From positions 5,537,945 through 5,601,944 of the forward strand of contig JAJEKV010000023.1 of assembly GCA_021234155.1 (NCBI GenBank): a stretch of 64,000 bases of DNA. Direction: 5' to 3'. Position 1 is the first letter of the stretch; the number at the start of each line of letters is the position of its first letter. The position numbers and the translations under genes were made by a program. Of the stretch, positions 34,881 to 45,981 are shown in pieces. The notes under the pieces were generated by a model, which had not been told where the DNA came from, did no database searches, and saw nothing but the letters and a program-made list of their open reading frames with translations. The stretch comes from Isoetes taiwanensis. Lineage: Eukaryota; Streptophyta; Lycopodiopsida; Isoetales; Isoetaceae.

Positions 34881-35806
34881 GAGGGCGTGAAGAAAAGATA
34901 GGCGTGTCATTCGGTTGAAGTATCTAAGAATAGTGCGTGTGTCAATCTTAACCGGCAGGCCCTTTAGGCTGGGTTCACGTGTGCCCTCATGTTCGCGCCC
35001 TTTTTACGCCCACCCTCTAGCGCTTGGCAAACTTTTTAGGTCCTATCGAAATTTTTTCCATGGTTACTCTGGCCAGTCGGATATCTTGCGTTTAGAGTCA
35101 GAACTTTCTATTGTCTTAATAGAAAACTTGTCGGAAAAATTCTCACCTGACCAAATTTTTTTCGATTCCAACCGGTTGGTTTATAGTGTTCCTCGGAATT
35201 TGCCCTAACACTGCCACCGTCATGGGCCATCCTCAATTTCCATAGGATATAACAGGGCCCCTCTACGATGGCTGTATGGTCACCCACTTTCGCACTTAAA
35301 GGACACCCAAATAATTCGACAAGAACTTGTTAACGAAATTGGAAGGACATTGGCCCATTGGATTCTTGGCAAAATGGGGTATCCACGCCATCTGAGATTT
35401 GTCGTCCCAATCTAGAATGTCCCAAACCAAGGGGAGTCACGAAGCCCCCTTTGTGGCACACCAGTGCCACCTCAGCAGAAATTGCCACCTACTATGTATA
35501 ACCTTTATCTACGTTTTATGCCATGATCACACGGTGCAATAGGCCCTGCTACCTCTAGGAATGGGGATCACGAGCCCTCCCATACACGCAATCTCCGATG
35601 CACCATACGCGTCGAGGATTTTGTAATGAGAATGGCCCCGTTAGCAGGCATGTGATTTACATTTCCTTATTGATGATTATTGAGAATATTCCAATTGATC
35701 ATTACATGAAAATACATACTACGTACGAGAAGTTTATACAGAATTCATGTGATAAAAGCAAAGGGCATCAGTTTCTATGAGGGATTTCTCGGAGGCAGAA
35801 GGAGCA
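34881..35806. other. eRF1 upstream region, promoter not resolved
   Basis: This should include the eRF1 promoter. I see no convincing TATA box at a fixed distance from the inferred first exon. The distal part shows no recognisable gene or repeat. Confidence 0.35.
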
Positions 35807-35949
35807 AAGTCGTATTTAATTAAAGTGGGACAAATCTCGAATTTTGGGACTCAGACTGAAAATGGGACTCAAACATTTTTTTTTTTGAATTGAATGTTGA
35901 ATAGAATTTTTTCTTCATAAAAACAACAGTAACATTTACAAAGAACAAT

Positions 35950-36240
35950 CCGAGAAACGAAGGGGAGATGGTGGAGAAAGAATGGTAGGAAGGAAGAGGA
36001 GATGGAAGGGAGGGAGGATGGAGGGAGGGAGGCAAAGGAGCACGGGGAGGGAGAGGTAGGAGAGGCAGGGGAGAGGAGAGGGGAGGGGCAAAGAGGAGGA
36101 GGGGAAAAGGAAGAGGGGAGGGGCAAGTCATGGAAAAGAGGAGGAGGGGCAAAGGGGAGGGGCAAGTCATGGAAAAGGAGAGGAGGGGCAAAGAAAGTCG
36201 GCAAAAGATGGGGGAGGGGGAGAGGCAAACGGGCCCAAAC
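35950..36240. repeat. Polypurine tract, G-rich on plus strand
   Basis: About 290 bases almost free of pyrimidines, built from GGGAGG, GAGGAGGGG and AGGGGCAAGTCATGG units. The last unit recurs three times, with CAAGTCATGGAAAAG repeated at about 36120-36180. It could form triplex or G-quadruplex structures. The proline-rich ORFs on the other strand are a composition artefact. Confidence 0.85.
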
Positions 36241-36489
36241 ATAAAGGTAATGAATTAAATTAATTTTAAATCAATAAATACTATTTTATAAATAATATAA
36301 TATAATAAATACAATTAATTAAACAATAAAAAAAGAAAAAAAAAATTTCTCGCCTAGCTAGGCGAGAATGGGCAAATCAAAACTGTGCTCCTGTTTCGGA
36401 TTGTTTCATTCGCTGCTTCCTATTTCAAAATCGTCTAATGGAGCAAGGGAGCATTCATGTAAATCCAGCATCCAACTATTTTTAAGAGA

Positions 36490-37400
36490 CAAAGGCCAGC
36501 ATCAAACATATGCACGAAAAGAGCAATAAAAAAATTCCCCGTCTGATCGGCCCAGCAAACACTCCCGGCTGGGGCAGTTCTTCTTTGCGAATCATTCTAA
36601 CCCGCATCCCGAACCTGCTTGGCAGAACCTGAGAAGAGCGTGGACGGAAGAGCATGAACCTGCTTCAGAGAACACTTTGCGAAACCTTCTTCTTCTGAAG
36701 GGCTTCTCTTTTTTGTGAACCTGCTTGGCGTGCGAGCCCTTCGCCGGATTAATTAACTCCTTGGGCTTCGTTTATTTTGCCTTGCAGGTCTACTCCGGCA
36801 CTGGCTTCTGAAAAATCTGCCTGTTTTTGTAGTTGGGTGAGGGCCAAGGGCAAAACTGTGTGCTGCAGCGGCGCCTTCCTATCTATTGTACTTCTTTCTT
36901 TTTGTTCTTCTTCGTCCGATTCCCCTTCATTGCGAAGCAAATTCGGGGTTGGGTTTCCGCCCATTTATTTTCCTTCTTGGCATGAACCTGAGAAGAGCGT
37001 GGACGATTCTGGAGTGGTGATGGAGGCAGAACCTGCAAGGCAGTTGGGGAATGCAGAGCAAGAGTCCAAACAAGGAAAGGCCAGCGGAATAGTCGGCGTC
37101 GCTGAACCCCACCATTCCGGCCTTCTTATTCCGGCCCTGCTTTGAAGTGCTCTTTCGGCAGCAATCGCCCTCTTGCTGTTGTGTCTGAGCCCCTCAAATC
37201 CCCTGCTGTGTTTTGTGGCTGTGTCTGAGCCCTCTTCCAGTGAGAAACAGATTAAGGGGTTCGGATTCCAGTGAGAAACAAATTAAGGGATTCGGATTCC
37301 AAGCGGCTTCTTTCTTACCCTTATTAATCCAAGATCTTACCTCGACCTCGGCTATGGCGGCAGTCCGGCGCCCCGACACCTTGAAATCCGTCGCTTAAAT
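36490..37400. other. Unidentified stretch with short duplications
   Basis: GAACCTGAGAAGAGCGTGGA occurs at 36626 and again near 36981. A 30-bp unit (CCAGTGAGAAACA, GATTAAGG, GGTTCGGATT) is repeated at about 37237-37296. Short plus-strand ORFs (36777-37145) contain no motif I know. The text resembles decayed exons of captured genes. Confidence 0.35.
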
Positions 37401-37630
37401 CTCGTTGGCGTGTTCCTTGGTTCTATAGCACGGTTTTGAGGATCAAGGAATCTGCTGCTGCGCAAAAATAAGGCATGACTGACTATACGCAAACCTTGGA
37501 GGAGGCAAATCTGCCATGCCGAAATTGATTAGCAAGCCGGTGGGAGCTATGGCGTTGGGGAGCTTCTTCCAAGTGGTACAAAGGAACTTCTGTCTCAAAG
37601 GTATGTACCAAAGTTTAAAATTCAACCATG

Positions 37631-37815
37631 GGCGGGAAAAAAAGGCGGGGTATTAGAAAAAAAGGGGTAAAATAATACGTTGAAAAAGAAAGTGTAAAAT
37701 AAATGATTTTAAAATTGAAGCATAGGCGGGAAAAAAAGGCGGGGTATTAGAAAAAAAGGGTAAAATAATACGTTGAAAAAGAAAGTGTAAAATAAATGCT
37801 AATAATATAGGATTA
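37631..37815. repeat. 94-bp tandem duplication
   Basis: GGCGGGAAAAAAAGGCGGGG, TATTAG, then AATAATACGTTGAAAAAG and GTGTAAAATAAATG appear in the same order starting at 37631 and 37725. The two copies are nearly identical. Confidence 0.8.
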
Positions 37816-38933
37816 TATTTTGACGTGTCCCCAATTTCCTCTTTTCATGTGTGTGCTACTATGTTCACACGTTAAACATTAGTTGCCATGGTGCATGTTT
37901 TCTAGGCATATATTCTTATTCTAAGGTAAAAATTTAACTTTGCGAAGATCATGATATAATTTACACCTTGTTTAACCCATTTTGAAGGTTCAAGACACAA
38001 AATGGGGACAAGTACATATTAATATATAGGTCTAATGCATATTAATAGATTTAATGCATAGGTCTAATAGGCTCTCGTAGGTTATAATGTGCATTATAGG
38101 TGCATATGTTGCTATTTACATGTGCATTAGGCATTACTCTTTACATAGCTAAATATGAGCCCAATGATCCCCTCTTCATATAGCTATATGGTATGGTCCA
38201 TTAGAAAGGGGGAGGGTCCATTGGATATGTGTCCATTAGATAATACATGGGGAGGGTCTATTTTTCATGGAAAGTACGTAGGAAATTTATGGGGAGGGTA
38301 TTTTTTCATAGATATAGTTTGCTAGTTCATGAAAGCGTATTTTTATAACATAAGGTTTACATGGTTTAAGGGCTGTATTGTATTAAAAAGAGTATGAAAA
38401 TAGGGCAATAAGGAATCTTTAGAACCCCTGTTTTTAGGGAAGGTTTTTTTCTTTTTAGGGTCGACCACCACCACCGAGTTCTAAGCGAACTTATTTTAGA
38501 AAGTGAAAGGAGGGTGGATAACGGGTATGTTATCAGCCCTGAAGAAAGGGGGAAAAAAAAAGTGGGCTGCATCAACGGGCTATGGCGACGACCAGGCGGC
38601 TAGGGCAGGAGTGGAAAGGGAGACAGGCAGGCGACTAGGCGGCAGACAGGCAGATGCGGCTGGAAGGGATGGTATGGCTGGGCTCCACAGGTTCTGCTAC
38701 ATAACTCGCTTTCTTTGGCGCATTTACATGGCCTGCCTTCTTGTTGCTCTTCATTGGTATCTTCTTGTTGCTCTTCTTGTTAAGCTCTTGTTATCTGAAC
38801 TCATGCACTTTGTGGATTAGCAATTTCGTATGCAAAGCCAATGAAACTTAGGTAATTCCTCTTCCTTCTGGCTGCTCATTGTGTGCATGATCAGACATGA
38901 GAGTTAAAAAAAGGATGGGAAATTGCGGTGGCA

Positions 38934-38950
38934 GGGGGTTCAAATCCCCC
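38934..38950 (+). other. tRNA T-arm-like stem-loop
   Basis: GGGGGTTCAAATCCCCC has the form of a tRNA T arm: five G-C pairs and the TTCAAAT loop, and it includes a perfect internal-promoter B box. No acceptor, D arm or A box is found at the proper distance upstream, so it is not a tRNA gene. It may be a SINE or tRNA relic inside the candidate transposon. Confidence 0.45.
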
Positions 38951-38977
38951 GGTTTGTTTGTCCATCTTCTTTGCAGG

Positions 38978-39720
38978 TGCTCAAGAAGCCTCGTATTTGA
39001 CGGCTGCCAGACTGTTGGGCTGCTTCGCCACTGTATCAGGGAAGCTTGTGGGAGAAACCTCGCTGCCTACTAATTGCCCATCAACGATAATAGTAATAGC
39101 AACTTACAGGAAAGTCTTGTTTTAAGGAATATTTCCAGCTGCTTCTCTTTTTAGTTCATTGTCTTCATTTCTGTCACTTAACTTGCCAGACTTAAGTTGT
39201 GACTTGAGTTCATCCTATCAGGTAAACTCTTAATCTTTGTGTTAAGAATTGGCGCGGTGCGGTGTTTCTTATTGTACAAAGAGGGAAGTCCCGTCTGTAT
39301 TTTTTCAAGCACAAGCATGTGGTAATAGTCGAGGGCAGCATAAATGTTTCTAGTGGTTCATTTCCAAAGTATATCTTCTGTGAACTTTACAACAGCCATC
39401 TTCATTTGGACATACAGCTTCCCCTTTGCAGGTGATCAGCAAGCCCAATCCGGTACTGTTCCAGGGAAGCTTGTGGCACAAGCCCCATTGGAGACGCCTT
39501 TAGAAGCTTCAGTCGTTCCTGCTTTAGTGCAGCCAGCAGGGCCAGTTGTTATGTTGAGGTCAAAATCACATCTAAATTACTGGCAATGGATGTCAAGGGG
39601 CCCTTGAAAATAGAGCCACATCAGCGTTTGACCCCATTGCGCAATGACGTGTACGCATGGGATCGCACTAGAGGGCATATACCTCAGAATATTCCCATAT
39701 CTAACGGTGGACAATTCACT
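38978..39720 (+). other. Duplicated exon-like pieces, unknown
   Basis: Two acceptor-like sites (TTTGCAG before 38978 and before 39432) are followed by related text: GTGCTCAAGAAGCC versus GTGATCAGCAAGCC, and later TCAGGGAAGCTTGTGG versus CCAGGGAAGCTTGTGG. The second continues as an open run (SGTVPGKLVAQAPLETP) and, in another frame, VKGPLKIEPHQRLTPLRND with NDVYAWDRTRGHIPQNIPI. No family is recognised. They may be exons of a decayed gene carried by the 35807-41141 element. Confidence 0.35.
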
Positions 39721-39742
39721 AGAGCATCATAGGATGTTTGAA

Positions 39743-40430
39743 GGTTATTCATTTTCGACCTTCTCGGACTCTGAGTTTTGAAATTGCCCATTTTTTACTC
39801 TGAGCTGCCTTTTTCGACTTGCGAGTCGAGAAAGGCCCTCAAACTTGCATTTTTCGCTTTGAGCTGCCTTTCTCAACTCGCGAGTCGAGAAAGGCCTTCT
39901 GACCCCTAAAACCCGCGTTTCTGGCTTTGAACTGCCTTTCTCGACTCGCGAGTCGAGAAAGGCCTTCTGATCCCTAAAACCTGCGTTTCTGGCTTTGAAC
40001 TGCCTTTCTCGACTCGCGAGTCGAGAAAGGCCTTATGATCCCTAAAACCTGTGTTTCTCGCTTTGAGCTACCTTTCTCCACTCGCGAGTCGAGAAAGGCC
40101 TTCTGATCCCTAAAACCTGCGTTTTTCGCTTTGAGCTACCTTTCTCAACTCGCGAAAGTCGAAAGGCCTTCCAACTCTAAAACTGCGTTTACGGCTTTGA
40201 AGCGCCTTTCTCAACTTGCGAGTCGAGAAAGGCCTTTCGATCCCTAAACACTGCGTTTTTAAGCTTTGGCTGCCTTTTCTTCGCGAAGTCGAGAAATGCC
40301 TTCTGACCCCTAAAACCTGTGTTTTTCGCTTTCAGCTGCCTTTCTCGATTCGCGAGTCGAGAATGGCCTTCTGACCTGTGTTTTTCCCTCTGAGCTGCCT
40401 TCCTCGACAAAGGCTCTAAGAACTGTGTTT
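39743..40430. repeat. Tandem array of 30-bp palindromes
   Basis: About ten units of roughly 68 bp. Each carries GCCTTTCTCGACTCG followed at once by its exact reverse complement, then CTTCTGATCCCTAAAACC, TGCGTTTCTGGCTTTGAACT or similar. Units at 39934-39963 and 40002-40031 are perfect 30-bp palindromes with no loop; others differ by one to four bases and the last is partial. The unit is 0% open-reading-frame constrained in any consistent way. The centre is TCGCGA. The core recurs dispersed at 61.5-62.6 kb. Confidence 0.92.
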
Positions 40431-40488
40431 TATTTTATTTTTTTTGCATGTAGCATCACTTGACTAATTTGGTTTTGTCTCTTGCAGT

Positions 40489-40633
40489 CCTTATCTCGAC
40501 CAGATAGTACATGCTTGGGAGCAATGAAAAGATCAGTTCATTGAAGAAAGGTGCCGAGAAGAGGGTGGTGACATCAATTGGACATACAAGCACGTGGCCC
40601 ATAAAGGAACTCCTCATACAAATTTCTATCATC
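40489..40633 (+). other. Exon-like block, unknown
   Basis: CTCTTGCAG precedes and GTAAGT follows a stretch whose best frame reads PYLDQIVHAWEQ, a TGA, then KDQFIEERCREEGGDINWTY and KHVAHKGTPHTNFYHL. The residue pattern looks protein-like, but I do not know the family. The stop shows decay. It lies between the palindrome array and the right TIR of the candidate transposon. Confidence 0.4.
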
Positions 40634-41145
40634 TGTAAGTTGCTCCGTGACTAGGAGAGAGCTCCACGCGCCCTTTGCACTAGGTGGTTCATGTGTGAAG
40701 AGGGTGTAATCATTGTGCCCATACGATATATGGTCTCTTCACCCACTGTAATATATATTGTAATGAGCCCATTTATAAATATAAGGTATCTCAAAACTAG
40801 TATTTTTGGGTGATTAAGTAAACAATTTGCTTAATTTTTGTTGGAATTTGTGATCTCTTGTCTACCCACCTAAGAAAATAGAGCCAAAATGTTCAACTAA
40901 GAATCTTTTTCAACTAGAACTTTGGTTTCAATCTGTAATGAAATTCCAATGTTTGAGTTGCATTGTTCTTGTTCTCGACTCGCTATCCAAGATAACTGGA
41001 AGAAAGCTTGGATGCACACTAACAGACAAAAATTCGAATTATGGACAGTTTTTGGGTCGGGGTGCTCCTTTTTGTGTAAAATAACAGGGTTCCGAAAAAA
41101 AGTGGGAATGGAATGAGTCCCACTTTAATTAAATACGACTTAGCA

Positions 41146-42900
41146 ATTTCTGGGCAGTTTTGTTGGCCAAACTTTGGAGCATCATATCTTGGCAACCCAA
41201 GATCCAATTCAGGTAAATTTTACCTTCCTAGAAAGGTTTTCAAATCAGCTTTTTAGATTGAGTCTGATAAGCTAAAATTCATCTGTATGAGGGAGATATA
41301 GCAGAAAGAGTGAAGTTGTGTCAGAATTGACTGCACCATTGCATCTCTTTATGCAGCTTGCTTCCTCGAGCTAGAAGAAAGGAGGGGATATTTTGAGAAA
41401 AGAACAACTAGAAGGAGTCAAGACCATCCTTGAAGTGGTTCTCAGGTGGGTGGTTTGCCGCTTACACCAGAGGATGCATCTATAGACTGCTTAGATTATT
41501 CTTGTTGTTGAAGAAAATAATCAAGATTTAATGAGTTGAATTAAGAGTATTAAAGGAATTTGGGTGATCTTGAATGTGACATTGTGTGATTGAATGTCTG
41601 CTATGGTGGGATATAGGAGGGAGTAAGAATAAGCTAAGATTATTGTAAGAAGTCCGGGAATAGTCTTTAGAATTGTAGATAGTAAAGTAGACCTTGTATG
41701 GAGTAAACAGGGTCTTGGCAGTAAAAATATAGAGATTGAATATAGAGATTGTTCTGCTTGGAGAAGCCTGAATCCAATTGGAACCTTGGAGATCATGTAG
41801 CTTATGGGGACTGCATAGAGGTTCTAGCAAGGGCACAAAAGGCGCCACCGGCCCTATGAGACAAGAAGCTAATTTAGAAGATATACAAAGATGTATATGT
41901 ACCTATGGTGATTAGATTGAAGTTAAGATGCTAAAATAGACTATGATATGGAATTGCATTGCTAAAAAACAACCGTGGAGTTAATGTGAGACACATTAAT
42001 ATGCTAGTTGGTTTGTAAGGGGATGTATGCCAAAGTGGCCTAACGAAGCTTATTGGGGCTTCTAGAATATGGCAATGGTATGGAGTTGTTGTTGGCCAAG
42101 CCATGTAATTAATTTATTAGTAAGAAAAACAAGCTAACATACTGAATTGCATATGAGTATTCTGTGAATGCATATGAGTGCTCTGTATAACGTTCACTCC
42201 TTATGGAGGGAGTGACGCATGCTCGTGGAAGCATGTTGTAGTTGCTAGGTGATCCTTGTACCTTATATGTGTAGATTGTAGAGATATCATAATTGCTTGG
42301 AAATAGGATATTATGACATCCTAGAATAAGCTTTTCCTATAGAGAAGAAGATGTTAGACCTTTTATGTGTTCTTGTGTAATGTATCTAGACATGCTAAAT
42401 GATTGGATACCATAGTTATATGTCAAGGTTGCATTATCTTAACATGGACTTGTTGAATATTTGACATCATAATGTGGTAGAAGTTGCATGCCTCAAACCC
42501 CCAGTTAGTCTTTAAAACTAATCCCACATTTTCATGGTGTAAGCAGTTTCAAAAGTAGCAGAATGTAGCATGGCAATTGAAGGGCACAACTGAGTAGTCT
42601 TAACTTATGGGAAATCTGTATGCCTTCAGAAAGGCATTCTGGAGCTTATGGATATTAAACTGCATATTCATTATCTTGTATATGCCACAAGAGTGCTACA
42701 CAATTATGTTTCAAATATATATGTACTTCTAAATGTGGATTTGAAGACAAAGATTCATTTCTTTACCAAGATTTCATGCATACCAATTTGCCATTGACTC
42801 ATGCAAGGTTAGATGAGATTTCAAGTTACCTAGAGGGTTAACTCGGCAGGCCCGTTACAGATTTTCCTTCTGACCTTCCTTGTCCCATAATTGAGGATCT
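41146..42900. other. Non-coding stretch, nothing identified
   Basis: AT-rich with only short ORFs lacking motifs. At 42905-42965 a weak, diverged version of the candidate transposon's left end appears (TTGATTAAAATGGGTCACAT, then GAAACTCATGGAACTCATAC). Confidence 0.4.
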
Positions 42901-42959
42901 AAGTTCATTTGATTAAAATGGGTCACATTCTGATCTTTGAAACTCATGGAACTCATACA

Positions 42960-43330
42960 AATAAAAAATAAGTTTTGCACTGAAAAGGGGGCAAAGAGAG
43001 AGGGGTAAAAGGGGCAAGGGCAAGGGGACCTTCAAAGGGGCAAAAGGGGAGGGATGGGGGCAATGCGAAAGGGGGAGAGGCAAAAGGATCAAAGGTCAAG
43101 GGGGTCTTCAAAAAGGCAAAGGGACAAAGACGGAAGGGGAGGGGCAACGGCACCTTCGTAGAAGGGGCAAAACGGGCGAGGGGACCTTCAAAGGGGCAAA
43201 AGAGGAGGGGTAAGGGCGACATGGAAAGGACAAAAAGGGCGGCAAAAATGGATCAAAGGGGCCTTCAAAAAAGAAAGGGGACCTTAACGTGGAGGGGGAC
43301 AAGGGCACCTTGATAAAGTGGAGGGGAGTG
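42960..43330. repeat. Second polypurine tract with internal repeats
   Basis: Units containing GGGGACCTTCAAAGGGGCAA recur near 43024 and 43180, with variants (GGGGTCTTCAAAAAGGCAAA, GGGGCCTTCAAAAAAG). Between them are GGGGCAAAA and GGGGAGGG tracts. As at 35.95 kb, the purine tract directly follows a copy of the candidate transposon terminus (here diverged), so tract and terminus probably travel together. Confidence 0.75.
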
Positions 43331-44445
43331 GGCAAAGTGATAAAAGATCCCAAACTTTCCTCCCATAATTCCCCATGTCTAAACAAGTCCATAATTTCCC
43401 ATGTGATGTATTGTGCAAAGCCGGCTTGGCGGTGTTTGGCAATGCGAACTAGCAGCTTGGCTTGGCCGAAATGGCTCAAGGAAGCTGAGATGCAAAAATA
43501 GTAAAAGGTTTAGGGTTTTTCCCTTTTGTTCCTTTTACATGACTTTTAGGGTTAGGCTAAAAGGGCATGTGGGGTTTTGCCATGTGGCAAAGGGTTTAAA
43601 TGCACATGTAAGGATATGTGCAACCTAGAAAGTCGCCCCCTAGGGTGCAACCCTTTACGGTTTCCAAGAACATGTCATCAAGGCGACATGTACGAGTGAT
43701 GTAGCCATATAATATATATATTCATACCATATATTATGCTGGAATGTCACAATCTCTCCACCTTGAATTGATGTTGTCTGCATCATCACGAGTCTCCCCT
43801 CCTTGAAAACCTGCATGGTCCCTGTAGCGCATTCCATGTATGCAGTTCTAACAATTACCTCGAGGTAATATTTACGTTAATTATCATGATCATCCTTTAT
43901 TTCATAATTTATTATAGTAAGGTAATTTCTTACTTAAATTAACATTTAATATCCACTAAACTTTTAAAACTTTTTACACTTAATGTTCATAAAGTTTTTA
44001 AAATTTTATGCTTTAAAGGTCCATTTTATCTTCTTTCAATACATTATGACAAAAGAATATGTTGCAAGTTTTCGCAGTGCGACCTTCCTGCCGTTTAGAT
44101 CCTTCTATTGGCCTGCAAGTCCAACACTACGTTAGCACATATTTATTTATTATAAAGTTGGTTATTAAGGAACCACCCATTTAATTACACTTAATTAACT
44201 ATATGGATACAAGACTAATCTTCCGGCGTAGGAAGAGGATGCTTCTTCCATAATGGCCATGGAGATGGCGCCCTAAAATGCCTAGGATGATCACTCATGC
44301 CTACACCTTTCGTCGCCCTTGGCGTGGAGGATGGCGTCCTCCCCATAGTAGCCATTTACTAAAGGTGCTTTCCTATCAATGCATGAACTACATGATCTCT
44401 TATCTCTCAATTTCGTCTACTTCCATGGCGATGGAAGTGGACTTT

Positions 44446-44796
44446 TTAATCTATCGCGTACTCACCTATCGCTTCGGTGTCGACTACTTCGGTGACGAAT
44501 CGATCTTTACATTGCTCTATGAATTGGGGGTACTGCTTCTCCAAATCTGATTGTAGTACCCACATAGCATCTTCCACATGTAAGCGTGTCCACTTCACTA
44601 GGTATTGGAGAAATTGAGATCTTCTTGTCTTCTTGTAGAACCTGTCAAGAAGAATCTCGGGGACAATCTCGAGTTGATCGTCTGTCATTTCCAGTAACTC
44701 TGTTGTCTCCAACACCTCCTCTGGATCAGGATTGTGCTTCTTCAGGAGACTTACATGGAAGACTCTATGAATTTTGAGGTGTCCTGGCAGGTCCAA
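44446..44796 (-). pseudogene. Gypsy B chromodomain region
   Basis: The 116-residue frame begins with the post-integrase motif HLKIHRVFHVSLLKKH and reaches LLDRFYKKTRRSQFLQYLVK with WTRLHVEDAMWVLQSDLEK, a chromodomain-type fold (aromatic residues in YLVKW and MWV). In chromoviruses this domain tethers integration to chromatin marks. The upstream integrase frame ends earlier, so a frameshift separates them. Confidence 0.8.
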
Positions 44797-45075
44797 CTTG
44801 TAGGATTGGTTACCTACTCTTTTGGTTATCCTGAATGGCCCAACCTACCTTGGAGCAAGCTTCTTGCAATTGCCGATGCAGAGTTTTGTTTGTTTGACCT
44901 TGATCTTCAGCCATACGTTATCCCCTACTTAGAATTCTCTTACTGTTCTGTGTTTATCGGCTATGCTCTTCTGTCGGCTCCTTGCTGCTATAAGATATCC
45001 TTGCACTTCCTCCACCAACTATTGCATGTTGGCTAGCATCTGCTGGGATACTTCTACCTTGGACACGGGATTGTG

Positions 45076-45981
45076 CTAAGTGTCTGGGGTCAAGCATTGG
45101 TAGCCGTGGCTGATCATGAATGGCAACATTTGAGATGACTCTTGCTTGATGCTATTATATACAAACTCCACCAAGTGAATGTAATCATCCCCCTTTGATT
45201 GCTTGTTCCAGACGTAATTCCTCAACATATCTTCAAGTATCTGATTCGTATGCTCCGTCTGCCCATCCGTCTGAGGATGATATGTCGTGTTCATCGACAG
45301 CTTCATCTGGATGGTGGTGAAGAGGTCTTGCCAAAATGCACTCATAAACTTCGAATCCCTATCAGAAATTATCTCCCTTGGCATCCCATGGAGCCAGAGT
45401 ATCTTCTTTGTGAACAACAAGACGATATCCGATGCCGTATTTGTGGTATGCATGGCACAAAATGCGCCATTTTTTGACAACTTGTCGATTACTACCATTA
45501 AGATATCCTTGCCCCTTATGGTTCTTGGGATCCCTGTTATGAAATCCATGCTTATTACTTCCCATTTGGCATTTAGCACTGGCAATAGCTCTAACACTCC
45601 TAGAATTTGAAGTTGTTCTGCCTTCGTCTGCTGACATAGCAGACATTCTCGAATGTACTTGGCTATCTGCTTTTTCATGCCAGACCAGTAGTAGCTACTT
45701 CGTATCTTGAAGTAGATTTTCATGAAACCTGCATGGTCGGCTATTGGGCTATTGTGTGTGTCATGGAGTATCAACTTCCTGACTCCGGATGACTTTGATA
45801 TGCACAATTTATTCTTATGGTACAACATGTTACCTTCCTTCTTAAAATGCTCGAAGGTTTCTCTCTCTTTGTCCGTTCTTGCCTCCTTGAAAAGGCTTGC
45901 CCATGCTTCCTTAAAGTCTCGGTCCGTTGTCAACGTCTCTTCTATCTTCTTGCCCAACTCACTAGTGATATGGCATTGCAA
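45076..45981 (-). CDS. Gypsy B integrase
   Basis: A 301-codon open frame contains a zinc-binding HHCC module (H at HDTHNSPIADHAG; CLLCQQTK) and the D-D-E core. The three catalytic positions are in SMDFITGIPRT, ISDRDSKFMSAFW and YHPQTDGQTEHTNQILED. The N-terminal part overlaps the end of the polyprotein's RNase H region in another frame. The core residues are all present, so this domain is better preserved than that of element A, although the polyprotein as a whole is not intact. Confidence 0.88.
   Translation of the reverse strand: MQCHITSELGKKIEETLTTDRDFKEAWASLFKEARTDKERETFEHFKKEGNMLYHKNKLCISKSSGVRKLILHDTHNSPIADHAGFMKIYFKIRSSYYWSGMKKQIAKYIRECLLCQQTKAEQLQILGVLELLPVLNAKWEVISMDFITGIPRTIRGKDILMVVIDKLSKNGAFCAMHTTNTASDIVLLFTKKILWLHGMPREIISDRDSKFMSAFWQDLFTTIQMKLSMNTTYHPQTDGQTEHTNQILEDMLRNYVWNKQSKGDDYIHLVEFVYNSIKQESSQMLPFMISHGYQCLTPDT

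Larger units (their letters stand above)
35807..41141. mobile_element. Candidate DNA transposon with 25-bp TIRs
   Basis: AAGTCGTATTTAATTAAAGT plus GGGAC at 35807-35831 recurs exactly inverted at 41117-41141. AGCA lies directly outside both ends (35803-35806 and 41142-41145) and could extend to AGCAA depending on where the element is taken to begin. The first 25 bp also occurs at 57076-57100, and there similarity to the 35.8-kb end continues about 120 bp. The interior has a polypurine tract, tandem repeats, several exon-like pieces and an array of perfect palindromes, but no recognisable transposase. It may be a non-autonomous element carrying captured exons. The superfamily is unknown to me. 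Confidence 0.55.

Noticed and set aside
35820-36244. Proline-rich ORFs on the minus strand and a Glu/Gly-rich ORF on the plus strand
   Set aside because: They are translations of a low-complexity polypurine tract.
38934-38950. Functional tRNA gene
   Set aside because: Only the T-arm is present; no acceptor stem, D arm or anticodon arm can be formed with flanking sequence.
39743-40430. Palindrome array as a CRISPR array
   Set aside because: The repeats are 68 bp with conserved spacers in a eukaryotic retroelement-rich context; CRISPR arrays have unique spacers and occur in prokaryotes.
42953-43479. Proline/leucine-rich minus-strand ORFs
   Set aside because: Same cause: the second polypurine tract lacks stops in several frames.
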